Part shown: positions 29,261-38,677 of the stretch, piece after piece | How positions within the stretch are numbered: the first letter of the stretch is position 1 | Layout of the letters: every line of letters starts with the position of its first letter | Origin: a virus | Virus record (IMG/VR): IMGVR_UViG_3300020438_004021 | Span: 62,001-126,000 of that record | Direction: 5' to 3' (one strand) | DNA: 64,000 nucleotides | Notes under the pieces: model-generated | Database searches by the model: none | What the model was told of the DNA's origin: nothing | Seen by the model: the letters and a program-made list of their open reading frames with translations, nothing else | Program-made: the position numbers and the translations under genes

Positions 29261-30553
29261 ATGTCCGAAACACCAGTAGGAGCAGTTGGTCCGATAAATG
29301 ACGGGGCCGACAGTTCTTCGAACTCAAGAATAGAGAACTTTGTTAACAACATGGGGGATGCAGCCTTCTTTGATGCTTTCCAAAGTTCTGGTAACCTCCA
29401 TAACTTAAAAGGTAACCAAGGAACTAGGATAGTATTCCCAGAGACTATGCATAATGACCCGCAGTTTGGTCATATCATTCATTTTGATATCTTCTACAAG
29501 AAAAGTCCGAAGATGGAAGACGTTACAAATGGTATTAAGAACCTGTTCTCCACCGTAAAGAATAACCTATCTGGTGTGGCAGATGGTGTAGGCAGTGGTC
29601 AAGATATCGGGGAGATTGCCAGTGGTGCTTTACCCGGCGGTGATGCCGTCTCCAACGAGGCAAACAATTTCATCAGTAATGGTTCTGTCAACGATCAGAC
29701 TGATGGTCTGATTGGTGGGTTGCTCCAAGGAGTGCTCGCTAGCACTCTAGGTGGATTCAGTGACATTTTCGGTGGTGGTGGACAGGGATTTGCATTTGAT
29801 ACCAGCGATTTCGGTGCTTTGGGTTCGGTGATATCGAATGACCCGGTGACCCAAGACACCAGACTTGGAAAGGCTACCGAAGAATCTCTAGACAAAATCA
29901 CCTTATATATGCCCAGAGGTTTAAAAAATGTCGACACCCTAAACTATACTGATGTAGATTTTGCACTTATAAAAGGTGCACTAGAGGGAAACTTGGCAGC
30001 ACTACTGCCCGGTATGTCAACCAAAGCTGCTGACTTTGTAGATGGATTAGCAGAAATTGCTGGGACAGAACTAAACACTGGAGAGGCAATCCAAGCGGTC
30101 ACCGGTGCTGTTAGAAATCCTAGGAAAGAGCAATTGTTTGAGAGTGTAGGATTCAGGACTTTCGATTTTACTTTCAACTTGTTCCCTAAATCGGAAAAAG
30201 AGTCGCATGATTTGATGGAGATGGTAAAACTATTCAGATTCCACGCACACCCAGAAATAGTGCCCAATCAGGCATTTTATAACTTTCCATCAGAATTCCA
30301 AATCACATACATCGACCTCAGTTATAGAAATAACAATCCGTTCATTAATGGTCAAGTGGATGGAGTGGTTGCCAAAGAGAACCAGTGGTTGACTAAGGTG
30401 GGGAGATGTGCACTAACTAATATCGCAGTGGATTATTTCCCACAAGACAGCATGTCTACATTCGGTGATGGTGCACCCACTTCCATCAATCTGACTCTGA
30501 CCTTCACAGAGATGCAAACAATCAGCAGAAATCATGTCAAACAAGGATATTGA
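29261..30553 (+). CDS. 48: gp48 baseplate tail-tube cap
   Basis: 430 residues from ATG 29261, after GGGGAG; an in-frame TTG at 29234 lacks support. TRIVFPETMHNDPQFGHIIH near the start, ITLYMPRGLKNVDTLNYTDV in the middle and RNPRKEQLFESVGFRTFDFT, YPSEFQ-like NFPSEFQITYID and MSTFGDGAPTSINLTLTFTE toward the end match gp48 of T4-like marine phages. The Gly/Ser-rich insert (about 90-170) is longer than in T4. gp48 caps the baseplate and starts tube assembly together with gp54. Followed by gp53 after 3 bases. Confidence 0.88.
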   Translation: MSETPVGAVGPINDGADSSSNSRIENFVNNMGDAAFFDAFQSSGNLHNLKGNQGTRIVFPETMHNDPQFGHIIHFDIFYKKSPKMEDVTNGIKNLFSTVKNNLSGVADGVGSGQDIGEIASGALPGGDAVSNEANNFISNGSVNDQTDGLIGGLLQGVLASTLGGFSDIFGGGGQGFAFDTSDFGALGSVISNDPVTQDTRLGKATEESLDKITLYMPRGLKNVDTLNYTDVDFALIKGALEGNLAALLPGMSTKAADFVDGLAEIAGTELNTGEAIQAVTGAVRNPRKEQLFESVGFRTFDFTFNLFPKSEKESHDLMEMVKLFRFHAHPEIVPNQAFYNFPSEFQITYIDLSYRNNNPFINGQVDGVVAKENQWLTKVGRCALTNIAVDYFPQDSMSTFGDGAPTSINLTLTFTEMQTISRNHVKQGY

Positions 30554-30556
30554 TAA

Positions 30557-31471
30557 ATGTCATATTTCAAAAGATTCCCTAGAATTAAATACTCGTTTGA
30601 CAGTGGAAAGACTAATAAAATCGCTGTAGACATCCTAAGAAGAATAGGATTTAGAGACGAAGCACAAAAAGAGAAGGGACTCCTGATTGACTATATTGTC
30701 AAAGACGGAGATACCCCAGAGAATCTCGCTGACAAAATGTATGGTGACCCAGAATTCCACTGGGTGATATTGCTTTTCAATAATATTATCAATCCATATC
30801 ACGACTGGCCCTTATCTACTAGAAAATTTGAGTCTTTCATTAAAAAGAGGTATCCTGGACAGGCATTCTTCCTGGTAGGAGATGGCGACGAGCAGTTTCC
30901 TAGTTTCAACTTCAATAGGAATGAGACTCTGCTGACAATCACCGGCAACACATTTGATGATGTGTCAAATGTGTCATACGGTTCAACCAACGCAGCCCTA
31001 ATACACAAGTGGGATAAAAATCTTGCCAAGTTAGAACTTACTGGGGTATCTGGTGACTACTCTACCGGAGATTTTGTAGTAGTAATAGGAACTTCTGGAG
31101 ATGGAAGTACATTCAACAAGACTGCTAGGATTAACAAGATAGTGTCATTAAATTATGAATCAGTGCACCACTTCGAGAATCCAATCGACCAGACGATACT
31201 GAATGCATTTGGAGCACCCCCAACCGGAGGCACTGGAGAGCAAAAGGTATTGGGTTCTACTGGCAATTACGACGGTGGAACTACATTGGGTATATCTTGG
31301 GAGAATACCATATTACAGAACTATATCGTGGACGCAGATAGTACCTACGTTAAGACTAATCAAGATTTTGAGAACGAAGAGAACGAGAAGAAGAGGAGTA
31401 TTAAACTTCTAAGACCAGAATTTCTGCAGAGAGTCGTAGAAGAATTTGACAAATTAGTCAGGGGTGTTTGA
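30557..31471 (+). CDS. 53: gp53 baseplate wedge protein
   Basis: 304 residues. The N-terminal half is classic gp53: MSYFKRFPRIKYSFD, a LysM-like DYIVKDGDTPENLADKMYGD, then PEFHWVILLFNNIINPYHDW. The C-terminal half (about 110-280) is a beta-rich extension found in marine members, ending KRSIKLLRPEFLQRVVEEF. gp53 joins baseplate wedges around the hub. TTGATGA junction with the next gene. Confidence 0.9.
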   Translation: MSYFKRFPRIKYSFDSGKTNKIAVDILRRIGFRDEAQKEKGLLIDYIVKDGDTPENLADKMYGDPEFHWVILLFNNIINPYHDWPLSTRKFESFIKKRYPGQAFFLVGDGDEQFPSFNFNRNETLLTITGNTFDDVSNVSYGSTNAALIHKWDKNLAKLELTGVSGDYSTGDFVVVIGTSGDGSTFNKTARINKIVSLNYESVHHFENPIDQTILNAFGAPPTGGTGEQKVLGSTGNYDGGTTLGISWENTILQNYIVDADSTYVKTNQDFENEENEKKRSIKLLRPEFLQRVVEEFDKLVRGV

Positions 31472-32898
31472 TGAGCGTTCCAGAGATAGACAAGTACAAG
31501 AGACTGAATGACGTAGACGTGTCTAGGGTAGATTTGATATCAGACTCTGGTGGTGTTCTAGACATTAAAGATTTATGCACACACGTTACCATCTATGAAG
31601 ATATGTTCTCACCTACTGGGTTTATGTCTGGGTATATTTACATGTCAGATGCTGTTAACCTCAAATCTCACTTCCCCATAAGTGGACATGAGACCATTCA
31701 CCTTGTTTATAGAACGCCCGGCATGGATGCCGAATATTTAGATCTAAAATTTGATGTCTACTCTATGACTGATAGAACCAAGTCTACTAACGAGAGAAAT
31801 GAGATGTATAGACTGAATTTCATCTCAAAGAAGCATAGAATTAACTGCCAACAGAGGATAAGTAAGAAGTATAAAGGTTTCATATCTGATATAGTGAGAC
31901 TCATCATTGAAGACTATTTTCCGGAAGACACCAAATATTTAATCGAACCCACTCAGGAAGAAATCGATGTGGTAATCCCCAATCTTAAACCTGTTGAGGC
32001 GATTAAATGGTTGGCATCTATGTGCAAGACCAAGCAAGGTCAAAACAACCCTAATTACGTATTTTTCGAGTCTTTTGACCGTCTCAATTTCGTGTCGATG
32101 GGTTCTATGTCAAAAGCACCTGTTAGCAGGCAATACAGCATGTCCCCGACAGGAGTTAGAACTGATGATTTCAAAGACATCTTTAAACAATTCTTGAATG
32201 TACAAGACTTCGCGATATCTAGAGAGTTCAACAGGCATGAAGAATTCGAGGCTGGGTTATTTACTTCCCGACTCTACACTCACGATATAACTACTAAGGA
32301 GTGGGGCATTAAGGTATATAACTACATGTCTGGTTTCTTGAATGACGACCATCTAGAGGAAAATCCGATTGTGCCAAAGGCTAGCAAGTATCTTCTGTCA
32401 ACCAACGGTCCAAGTTATTTCAGACCCAAGCAAAAATTTGGGAACTCCCAACCTTTGGTAGTAGGTGGTGACTCTGCCTCCGAGTGGGAAGGTAAATTAG
32501 AAGAAGGTGAATCTTTCATTCCTAACCAGAACAAACCAGAAGAACATTTCCTTCAGAGGAAATCATCTGTGGGTTCATACAATAATAGGGTGATAAAGGT
32601 AAGAGTAGCGGGAGATTCTAGACTGAGGGCTGGTACGGTCTCAGGAATAAAGATACCGTCCAATGAGCCTCTTGATGATGCAGCCGACAATTGGTTCGAT
32701 AAGTACACTAGTGGCAGGCATATAATTTCTAGGGTTAGACATTCTATTGATAATGTATCGGGTGGTGACTATACTTGTATGGTAGAACTTGCTAGCGACT
32801 CATTGGCAGAACAATACCCAGATAAGAAGACATTTTCTGGTAGTGATACGACCAATAAAGAAGAAGGTTTTGGAACGGAGCAATTAAATGATGGATGA
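31471..32898 (+). CDS. gp27-like baseplate hub protein
   Basis: 475 residues from ATG 31471, sharing bases with the gp53 stop. Early strands LCTHVTIYEDMFSPTGFMSG and IHLVYRTPGMDAEYLDLKFD, followed by RNEMYRLNFISKKH and LKPVEAIKWLASMCKTKQG...VFFESFDRLNFVS, follow the hub (gp27/VgrG-N) layout. It stands between gp53 and the gp5-like spike, where a hub protein is expected. In T4 a gp27 trimer carries gp5. The match is to the general hub fold, not to an exact T4 sequence. Confidence 0.7.
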   Translation: MSVPEIDKYKRLNDVDVSRVDLISDSGGVLDIKDLCTHVTIYEDMFSPTGFMSGYIYMSDAVNLKSHFPISGHETIHLVYRTPGMDAEYLDLKFDVYSMTDRTKSTNERNEMYRLNFISKKHRINCQQRISKKYKGFISDIVRLIIEDYFPEDTKYLIEPTQEEIDVVIPNLKPVEAIKWLASMCKTKQGQNNPNYVFFESFDRLNFVSMGSMSKAPVSRQYSMSPTGVRTDDFKDIFKQFLNVQDFAISREFNRHEEFEAGLFTSRLYTHDITTKEWGIKVYNYMSGFLNDDHLEENPIVPKASKYLLSTNGPSYFRPKQKFGNSQPLVVGGDSASEWEGKLEEGESFIPNQNKPEEHFLQRKSSVGSYNNRVIKVRVAGDSRLRAGTVSGIKIPSNEPLDDAADNWFDKYTSGRHIISRVRHSIDNVSGGDYTCMVELASDSLAEQYPDKKTFSGSDTTNKEEGFGTEQLNDG

Positions 32899-33841
32899 TA
32901 AACTGACCGCTGATATGGATTTTGTTTGGTTTCAAGGTGTCGTAGAAAACCGAGATGACCCTCTGCAATTGGGTAGATGTAAAGTCAGATGCTTGGGTTT
33001 TCACACACACAACAACACTCAACTGAAGACAGAAGAGTTGCCTTGGGCGCACCCATTGCAACCGATTACCTCTGCTGCTATGAGTGGAATCGGTCAGACA
33101 CCCACCGGTCCGGTTTTGGGTACTTGGGTGTTCGGATTTTTCAGGGATGGCAGGAGTGCACAACAACCAGTTATAGTAGGAACTATGGGTGGTATCCCCA
33201 CCGAAAGACCTCCCCAAGAAGTAGGATTCAGTGACCCAACAGGGGTCTACCCGAAAGAAGAGTATATTGGAGAGGCTGACACAAATAGACTAGCAAGAGG
33301 TGTTACTATGGACACCATCGTGCAGAAGAAGTTAGAAAATATAGACGAGATGGAGTTAGCAACAAGCATAGATGGGTCTGACACAGTTAGGGAACCTGAG
33401 ACTAAATATTCTGCTCAGTATCCACTAAATAAGGTAACCGAGTCAGAATCCGGTCACATAATTGAGATTGATGATACCGAAGGCGCAGAAAGAATTCATG
33501 TTTATCACAAGTCAGGTACTTTCCTAGAAGTACACCCAGGAGGAGATATTGTGGTTAAAATAGGTGGTGGTTCAGGAGGATTTTTGACTTTTGGGGCAAA
33601 AGATAGTAATATCAACCTTAAGGGTGATTTTAATATAACGGTAGAGGGAGATTCTAGCATCTACACCAAGGGAGATGCTACCGTTAAGACAGATGGTGAT
33701 TTTAAACATAACGTCACAAATGGAGACTACGAAGTGAATGTGAAAGGTGAAATTAGACTCAACGCAGGCGAGGGAGGGTCATCTATTAAGATGGATGGAA
33801 CTTCAATTAGGGAGAACTCTGGTAGCATATACCTGAACTGA
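32888..33841 (+). CDS. gp5-like central spike protein without lysozyme domain
   Basis: 317 residues. The start DFVWFQGVVENRDDPLQLGR, CKVRCLGFH is the gp5/VgrG OB-fold, and GTWVFGFFRDGRSAQQPVIV follows as in gp5. The C-terminal third is a triple-stranded beta-helix-like repeat (NLKGDFNITVEGDSSIYTKG). T4 gp5 carries a lysozyme between these parts; none is seen here, so peptidoglycan must be breached by another protein. Overlaps the hub gene by 11 bases. PAAR-like protein at 37520 would sharpen its tip. Confidence 0.82.
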   Translation: MMDDKLTADMDFVWFQGVVENRDDPLQLGRCKVRCLGFHTHNNTQLKTEELPWAHPLQPITSAAMSGIGQTPTGPVLGTWVFGFFRDGRSAQQPVIVGTMGGIPTERPPQEVGFSDPTGVYPKEEYIGEADTNRLARGVTMDTIVQKKLENIDEMELATSIDGSDTVREPETKYSAQYPLNKVTESESGHIIEIDDTEGAERIHVYHKSGTFLEVHPGGDIVVKIGGGSGGFLTFGAKDSNINLKGDFNITVEGDSSIYTKGDATVKTDGDFKHNVTNGDYEVNVKGEIRLNAGEGGSSIKMDGTSIRENSGSIYLN

Positions 33842-33843
33842 TT

Positions 33844-36732
33844 ATGGCAGATATTAACAAAATATTTAACTATCTGAAGAGGCAAGGTGTCAATCTGACA
33901 ACCGGAAGTGCACCTTTGTCTACGGGTAATCCGTCTTTTAAGAATTCTCTGCTTCTTTATGCGGATGAAAATGGAGAATTCCTAACACCACTAATGGTTA
34001 ATGGCATAGTATCAGTTCCCAACAGATCTAATAGTTTGAACGATGCTAATATTACTAGCGGTGTTGATAACACTTTTAAGCAGTCCTTGAAAGCGATCGA
34101 ACGGGCATATAAAAGATGCATACTTAAGGCCATTAGAGATTTTTGCACTGCTAACCCTACAAATGAACAGATATGCGATGAATGGGTACAACCATTTGAT
34201 GGACTTCCTGGTGAAGAATGGGACTTAGAATTGTGGTATGAAAGAATGCCCACAATAATAAAGGCAGCTATTTTGTGCTGCACTCTACATGCAATTGCAG
34301 ATGCGCACTGTGCAAATACAGATGCCTTGTTTAGGATAATAAACAGACAGAGAAGAGACCTAAGGAGGCTGGAAAGGAGATGTGAAGGTGGGGATCCCGG
34401 TGCTTGTTCTGAAGCAGAGGTACTTCGCGAAGCAATTGGTCTCTTTATTACAATGCATGCAAAAATGGTAGATACATGCAGGGCTTTGAGAAATGAGGCG
34501 AATACCTGTACTGAGGGTATTACACCTGAACTGTTTGAACCCGGTTTTCCTAGTCCATATGCGGAAATCACGAAAGAGACACTAAAACTATCTGATAGTC
34601 TCGACAAACTATTGACAAGCTCAGATGACAGCAAGAGCAAGCTTACTATCTCTACGGATTCTATTAAATCTTATCTGACAAAAGAAGAGCTTAAGTTAGT
34701 CATAGACAATGAAGAAGATTTGATAGAAGAAATCAAATCTTCTATAGACACATCTAGGCTAGGTTCTCAGAAGAAGTTAATAGGGGTGGGAAATGCAGTT
34801 ACTTCTGGTGCTCAATCTTCTACCAAGTTAAGAAGTCAGTCAGAGATTGATAAAAGGTCCAGAGGTCTTTTCAAAAATGTGGAGACATTCAACGGTGAGA
34901 CTGGAGATATTTTTGGTGTGAACTCCTTGAATGGTGAGACCGGAAATATTAAGATAAAAGATTTGCCTTTGGTGTCTTCACTAAACGGCTCCACCGGTGT
35001 GGTAGAAGGTGTAAGTGCCTTTAATGGTTCTACTGGTAACGTTGAAGGTGTATCTTCTTTCAATGGAAGTACAGGCGATGTAAAACTAGTTGACCTAATT
35101 GGTGTAAATACATTTAATGGTGTGTCGGGAGACATACAAGGCATCAACACATTCAACAGTGCTACTGGTGCAGTAGAGGGTGTATCCACTTTCAACGGTT
35201 CTACTGGTAGTATTACCTTCGGTTTGAGCAGTTTGGGTATAGCAGCATCAGCAGAAGAAATTAATATCTTAGATGTTAGTGCTTCTTCCATACAAAGCAT
35301 ACTGATAGATGCAGCTTCCGATAGTGTTATAATGAACGATGGTGGTACTGGTGGTTCTCTGAAGCATGTTAGCGTTTCTTCTTGGGAGCAGCATCTTAGA
35401 AATGTATTGGTTTCAACATTCAACAGTGCTACTGGTGCGGTAGAGGGCATCAACACATTCAACAGTGCTACTGGTGCGGTAGAGGGCATCAACACATTCA
35501 ACAGTGCTACTGGTGCAGCAGAAGGTGTCTCTACCTTCAATAGTGCAACCGGTGCAGCAGAAGGTGTCTCTACCTTCAATAGTGCAACTGGTGCGATAGA
35601 TACTTCCACTCTTAGACTTGTCACAAATGGAATATCTGCCAATAACGGAATTTCTTGCGGAGGCAATATAGAACTACCAGAAGATGGTACAATTAGTGTC
35701 GCAGGAGATTCGGAAGTAATAAAACTTAACTTCGGTGGTGGAATATTAGATATCAGTGCTAACCAACTTGATATCCCCAAAAAATTGAGACACAGAGGAG
35801 ATTCTGACACCTACCTTGAGTTCAAAACCGACCATATAGGATTGCAGGCTGGTGGTACTACCTTCGCTTATGGATATTCAGGAGACTTCGTTGCAAATAA
35901 AGGTATGACTGTATTTGGTGATATGTCTATCTCTGGTGATATAATCGTGCAGAGCGGTAAAACCGTCAAAGGAGGAGGTTATACCCTAGGTGCTGGTGGT
36001 GCTACCTTCAGCAGTCCAATTACCATAGAGAACACGGGAGACGTTGCCCTATTCCTCAATGCAGACTCAGACAACTCCGGTGAAAATGATAATCCAATCA
36101 TATCAATGGGTCAAGATGGTGGTGTTGGCAGATTTGAAATCGGTCTGGTGGGAGATGCGGGTCAAAACTACACCGACTCCACTGCAAATGCAGCCTTCTT
36201 GAACACAGGTGCTAGTTACGTCGATTTACAACTCGCCACTCACGATACCGCTAGGGTGACAATACTCAGAACCGGTGAGGTGGGAATAGGCACTAAGACA
36301 CCATCACATGGTCTAGACCTAGAAGGTGGTTTCAATGTGACTGGGGGTGCTACTTTCACAGGTCCAGTAAATGTCACAGACCATGACGTTATTAGACCCA
36401 ACTTAAAAGATTTTTCAGAAACTGTTAACGCAATCGGAACTGTCACCGGAAACACCGCAGTGAACTTTGAAAGCGGCAATGTTCAGACTATTACGATGAA
36501 TGGTAATTGTGAGTTCACATTCACCAACCCACCAGCATCTGGTAAAGCAGGGACAGTTACCTTAATTATCACTAATGGTGGAGCAAACACCACGACTTTC
36601 CACTCCTCTGTGAAATGGCCTAGCGATGTTGCACCTTCATTAACATCTTCTGGTATTGACATCATAACGTTCTTGACAACCGATGCGGGAAGCAACATTT
36701 TCGGATTCGTAGGTGGGTTGAACTTCTCATGA
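33844..36732 (+). CDS. Tail fibre-like protein with NGxTGxVxGV repeats
   Basis: 962 residues. Residues 1-260 are a helical, Cys-rich domain (for example KRCILKAIRDFC, AILCCTLHAIADAHC, VDTCRALRNEANTC). About 345-585 holds ~13-residue repeats (TFNSATGAVEGIN type) matching the FNGxTG repeats of cyanophage fibres. A beta-rich region follows (VGIGTKTPSHGLDLEGGFNV, as in phage fibre tips) and the end GKAGTVTLIITNGGANTTTF...GLNFS is a common fibre-end module. It is probably a baseplate-attached fibre. Its stop overlaps the glycine-rich adhesin gene, likely its tip partner. Confidence 0.8.
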   Translation: MADINKIFNYLKRQGVNLTTGSAPLSTGNPSFKNSLLLYADENGEFLTPLMVNGIVSVPNRSNSLNDANITSGVDNTFKQSLKAIERAYKRCILKAIRDFCTANPTNEQICDEWVQPFDGLPGEEWDLELWYERMPTIIKAAILCCTLHAIADAHCANTDALFRIINRQRRDLRRLERRCEGGDPGACSEAEVLREAIGLFITMHAKMVDTCRALRNEANTCTEGITPELFEPGFPSPYAEITKETLKLSDSLDKLLTSSDDSKSKLTISTDSIKSYLTKEELKLVIDNEEDLIEEIKSSIDTSRLGSQKKLIGVGNAVTSGAQSSTKLRSQSEIDKRSRGLFKNVETFNGETGDIFGVNSLNGETGNIKIKDLPLVSSLNGSTGVVEGVSAFNGSTGNVEGVSSFNGSTGDVKLVDLIGVNTFNGVSGDIQGINTFNSATGAVEGVSTFNGSTGSITFGLSSLGIAASAEEINILDVSASSIQSILIDAASDSVIMNDGGTGGSLKHVSVSSWEQHLRNVLVSTFNSATGAVEGINTFNSATGAVEGINTFNSATGAAEGVSTFNSATGAAEGVSTFNSATGAIDTSTLRLVTNGISANNGISCGGNIELPEDGTISVAGDSEVIKLNFGGGILDISANQLDIPKKLRHRGDSDTYLEFKTDHIGLQAGGTTFAYGYSGDFVANKGMTVFGDMSISGDIIVQSGKTVKGGGYTLGAGGATFSSPITIENTGDVALFLNADSDNSGENDNPIISMGQDGGVGRFEIGLVGDAGQNYTDSTANAAFLNTGASYVDLQLATHDTARVTILRTGEVGIGTKTPSHGLDLEGGFNVTGGATFTGPVNVTDHDVIRPNLKDFSETVNAIGTVTGNTAVNFESGNVQTITMNGNCEFTFTNPPASGKAGTVTLIITNGGANTTTFHSSVKWPSDVAPSLTSSGIDIITFLTTDAGSNIFGFVGGLNFS
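35416..35610 (+). repeat. 39-base tandem repeat inside the fibre gene
   Basis: Five consecutive 39-base units starting at 35416, 35455, 35494, 35533 and 35572; the first two are identical and the rest show a few changes. More diverged copies extend upstream to about 34885. Each unit encodes a 13-residue TFNSATGAVEGIN-type repeat; copy number could change by recombination. Confidence 0.85.
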
Positions 36733-37487
36733 GTTTAGGTGCAGCAAGAGCAGCTAGTACGAGACAGTACCAGGTATTGTCTACCACCAACATCACCTCC
36801 ACTGGATCACAGAGTTATACTGTCCCAGAAGGAACAGTTTTCATTGAAATAGAGATGTATGGTGGAGGCGGTGGAGGTGGTGCAGGTCACGTAGCGGGTG
36901 GTAGAGGTGGGTCAACTCATAAAAGAGGAGGAGGTGGTGGTGGTGGTGCTTATGTAAGACATAAACTATTCATCGCCCAGTTAGTTGAGGATGCAGTCAT
37001 CAACTTCACCGTTGGAGCAGGAGGAGCGGGTGGTGGTAATGGTGGTGGACTCTTCCCCAATGATGGTGTTGACGGTGGGGACACCACATTAGTCAATATC
37101 GTCGCGCCTGGAGGTGGTAGTACCACAAGTTTGTCTGGACCTTCTGCCGGTGGTGGGGCTAAAGGACTCAAAGGGAATAACAATGCTGCCGGAGGTCAGG
37201 TAGGAGTGGCAGCGGATGGAAACATAACCAACACGAACGGCAGTGCAGGGGAAGCACAGTCTGGTATTGGGTCTAGTGGTACTACTATTGCAGGTGGTGA
37301 CGGTGGTGATGCTGGAGGTCCAGATGGTGGTGCAGGTGGTGACGGAGGTATCACAGGCTTTTCTGCTAAGGGCTTCGCAGATAACGGTGCTGCTCCAGGC
37401 GGTGGTGGTGGTGGAGGTGCGACTACTGTTGAAGACGATGGTGGTTCAGGTGCTGATGGAAAAGTTATTGTAAAGGCATTTGGATGA
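36729..37487 (+). CDS. Glycine-rich putative adhesin
   Basis: 252 residues, start overlapping the fibre stop. After a ~50-residue lead with TGSQSYTVPEGTVFIEIEMY (a known module before Gly-rich tips) the protein has many glycine runs (GGGGGGGAGHVAGGRGG, GAGGAGGGNGGG) and ends ADGKVIVKAFG. Such runs form polyglycine-II-like adhesin tips as in T-even gp38. Coupling with the fibre gene supports a receptor-binding tip. Receptor unknown. Confidence 0.78.
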   Translation: MSLGAARAASTRQYQVLSTTNITSTGSQSYTVPEGTVFIEIEMYGGGGGGGAGHVAGGRGGSTHKRGGGGGGGAYVRHKLFIAQLVEDAVINFTVGAGGAGGGNGGGLFPNDGVDGGDTTLVNIVAPGGGSTTSLSGPSAGGGAKGLKGNNNAAGGQVGVAADGNITNTNGSAGEAQSGIGSSGTTIAGGDGGDAGGPDGGAGGDGGITGFSAKGFADNGAAPGGGGGGGATTVEDDGGSGADGKVIVKAFG

Positions 37488-37491
37488 AGAA

Positions 37492-37499
37492 TATAAATA
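37492..37499 (+). promoter_or_regulatory. T4-type late promoter TATAAATA
   Basis: Exact octamer 21 bases before the PAAR-like gene. Confidence 0.82.
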
Positions 37500-37519
37500 C
37501 CGATAAGAGGATTATTTGA

Positions 37520-37786
37520 ATGGCAGGAGCATCCAGAATAGTAATAGATTCTGCTGGTGGTATAATACTGGGACCTGGTTCTCAGTCGGTATTCATCAAT
37601 GGTCTTAGTGCCAGTGTATTAGGAGACGCTGTTGAAGGACATGGGAATGGTAGTCACTCTTCTCCGAACGTGGTGACAGCATCCTCTAGTGTTTTTGCGG
37701 ATGGTCAAGGAATGGTAGGCGAGACAAGTGTCACTAGTTGTGGCAAGAGTCCTACTGGTTCTGGTGACGTTTTTATAGGAGATTGA
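37520..37786 (+). CDS. PAAR-like spike-tip protein
   Basis: 88 residues. The pattern DSAGGIILGPGSQSVFINGL...GDAVEGHGNGSHSSPNVVTA, then SSSVFADGQGMV and TSCGKSPTGSGDVFI is the PAAR fold (short strands closing around His and Cys ligands). T4 gp5.4 is the equivalent: it caps the gp5 needle, usually holding a metal ion; H in GHGNGSH and C in TSCG are candidate ligands. Located among baseplate genes behind its own late promoter. Confidence 0.85.
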   Translation: MAGASRIVIDSAGGIILGPGSQSVFINGLSASVLGDAVEGHGNGSHSSPNVVTASSSVFADGQGMVGETSVTSCGKSPTGSGDVFIGD

Positions 37787-37787
37787 T

Positions 37788-38633
37788 ATGACATACTTTC
37801 ACGAGACATTTCCGACCCAAGACATCAAAGACGGAATCACTTTCGCAGTTAACATCCCTTCTGCAGAATTAACAGAAGAAGAAAAAGATGTAATTAATTT
37901 AGCATTGAGTGGTAACCACCCACTGGCAAATCCATATGGTTCAAGGATTGAGGATAGGGCATCTTCTGCCGATTCAATAGCAGATATTTTGTATGGTTTG
38001 GTGAATAGCATACCTCCCCCACCAGGTCAGGCTAGCGAACTACAACTGGCACTCCTCAGGTCAGACACTGCTGATAACTTCGCAAGAATAGCCGACCACC
38101 TGAACAACGAATTTAGCGAGACCGGAACCGGTCCAAGTTTCAAAGAGCACACGGATAGGATAAGTGGGGAGACTCTACAGTCTGACGGTGAGAGATACCC
38201 TTTCACTGGTGTCCAAGGGATTGCTAGGGCATATAACGGAATGAGAGAATCCATGAGGAACGAAGGTGAACCTGTTGAGGATAACTACTCAATTCTATTC
38301 ACAAGCATACTGAGAGCAGGTAAAGACGTGATGAGAGACGTCGAAAGTCTAGTCACGTCCGATACCTCTATCTCAGGGATAACGATATCAGAAATTACAC
38401 CGGCGGACATCGAAGGGATATCAGCAGACTCATTCAGGGTCGCCAATGGTATCATAGGGTTAATAGAAGAAGATAATGGTAATTTTGATGAAGCATTGAA
38501 CTATGTGAAGGCTTATGGTCTGGGTAGCATGATACTTGGTATGAATAGAGATACCTATTTTGGCAAGAGACTACTAGACGAGTCAGGAATAGCTACTGAG
38601 GAACTTCGTCAAGAACTAGATGATATTGTTTGA
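37788..38633 (+). CDS. Unknown protein of the baseplate cluster
   Basis: 281 residues, helical, acidic, one base after the PAAR gene. Segments such as DVINLALSGNHPLANPYGS and IARAYNGMRESMRNE look folded, but no family was recognised. Co-transcription with the PAAR gene and position before gp25 suggest a virion or baseplate assembly role. The next gene starts behind a new late promoter. Confidence 0.7.
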   Translation: MTYFHETFPTQDIKDGITFAVNIPSAELTEEEKDVINLALSGNHPLANPYGSRIEDRASSADSIADILYGLVNSIPPPPGQASELQLALLRSDTADNFARIADHLNNEFSETGTGPSFKEHTDRISGETLQSDGERYPFTGVQGIARAYNGMRESMRNEGEPVEDNYSILFTSILRAGKDVMRDVESLVTSDTSISGITISEITPADIEGISADSFRVANGIIGLIEEDNGNFDEALNYVKAYGLGSMILGMNRDTYFGKRLLDESGIATEELRQELDDIV

Positions 38634-38636
38634 TTG

Positions 38637-38644
38637 TATAAATA
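38637..38644 (+). promoter_or_regulatory. T4-type late promoter TATAAATA
   Basis: Exact octamer 34 bases before the ATG at 38678. Confidence 0.82.
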
Positions 38645-38677
38645 ATAGTAGTTTACTATAGATTTAGAGGAACCCCC

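Noticed and set aside
33844-37487. Diversity-generating retroelement target in the fibre/adhesin genes
   Set aside because: No reverse transcriptase and no second copy of a variable region were seen in the window; the repeats are simple tandem units.
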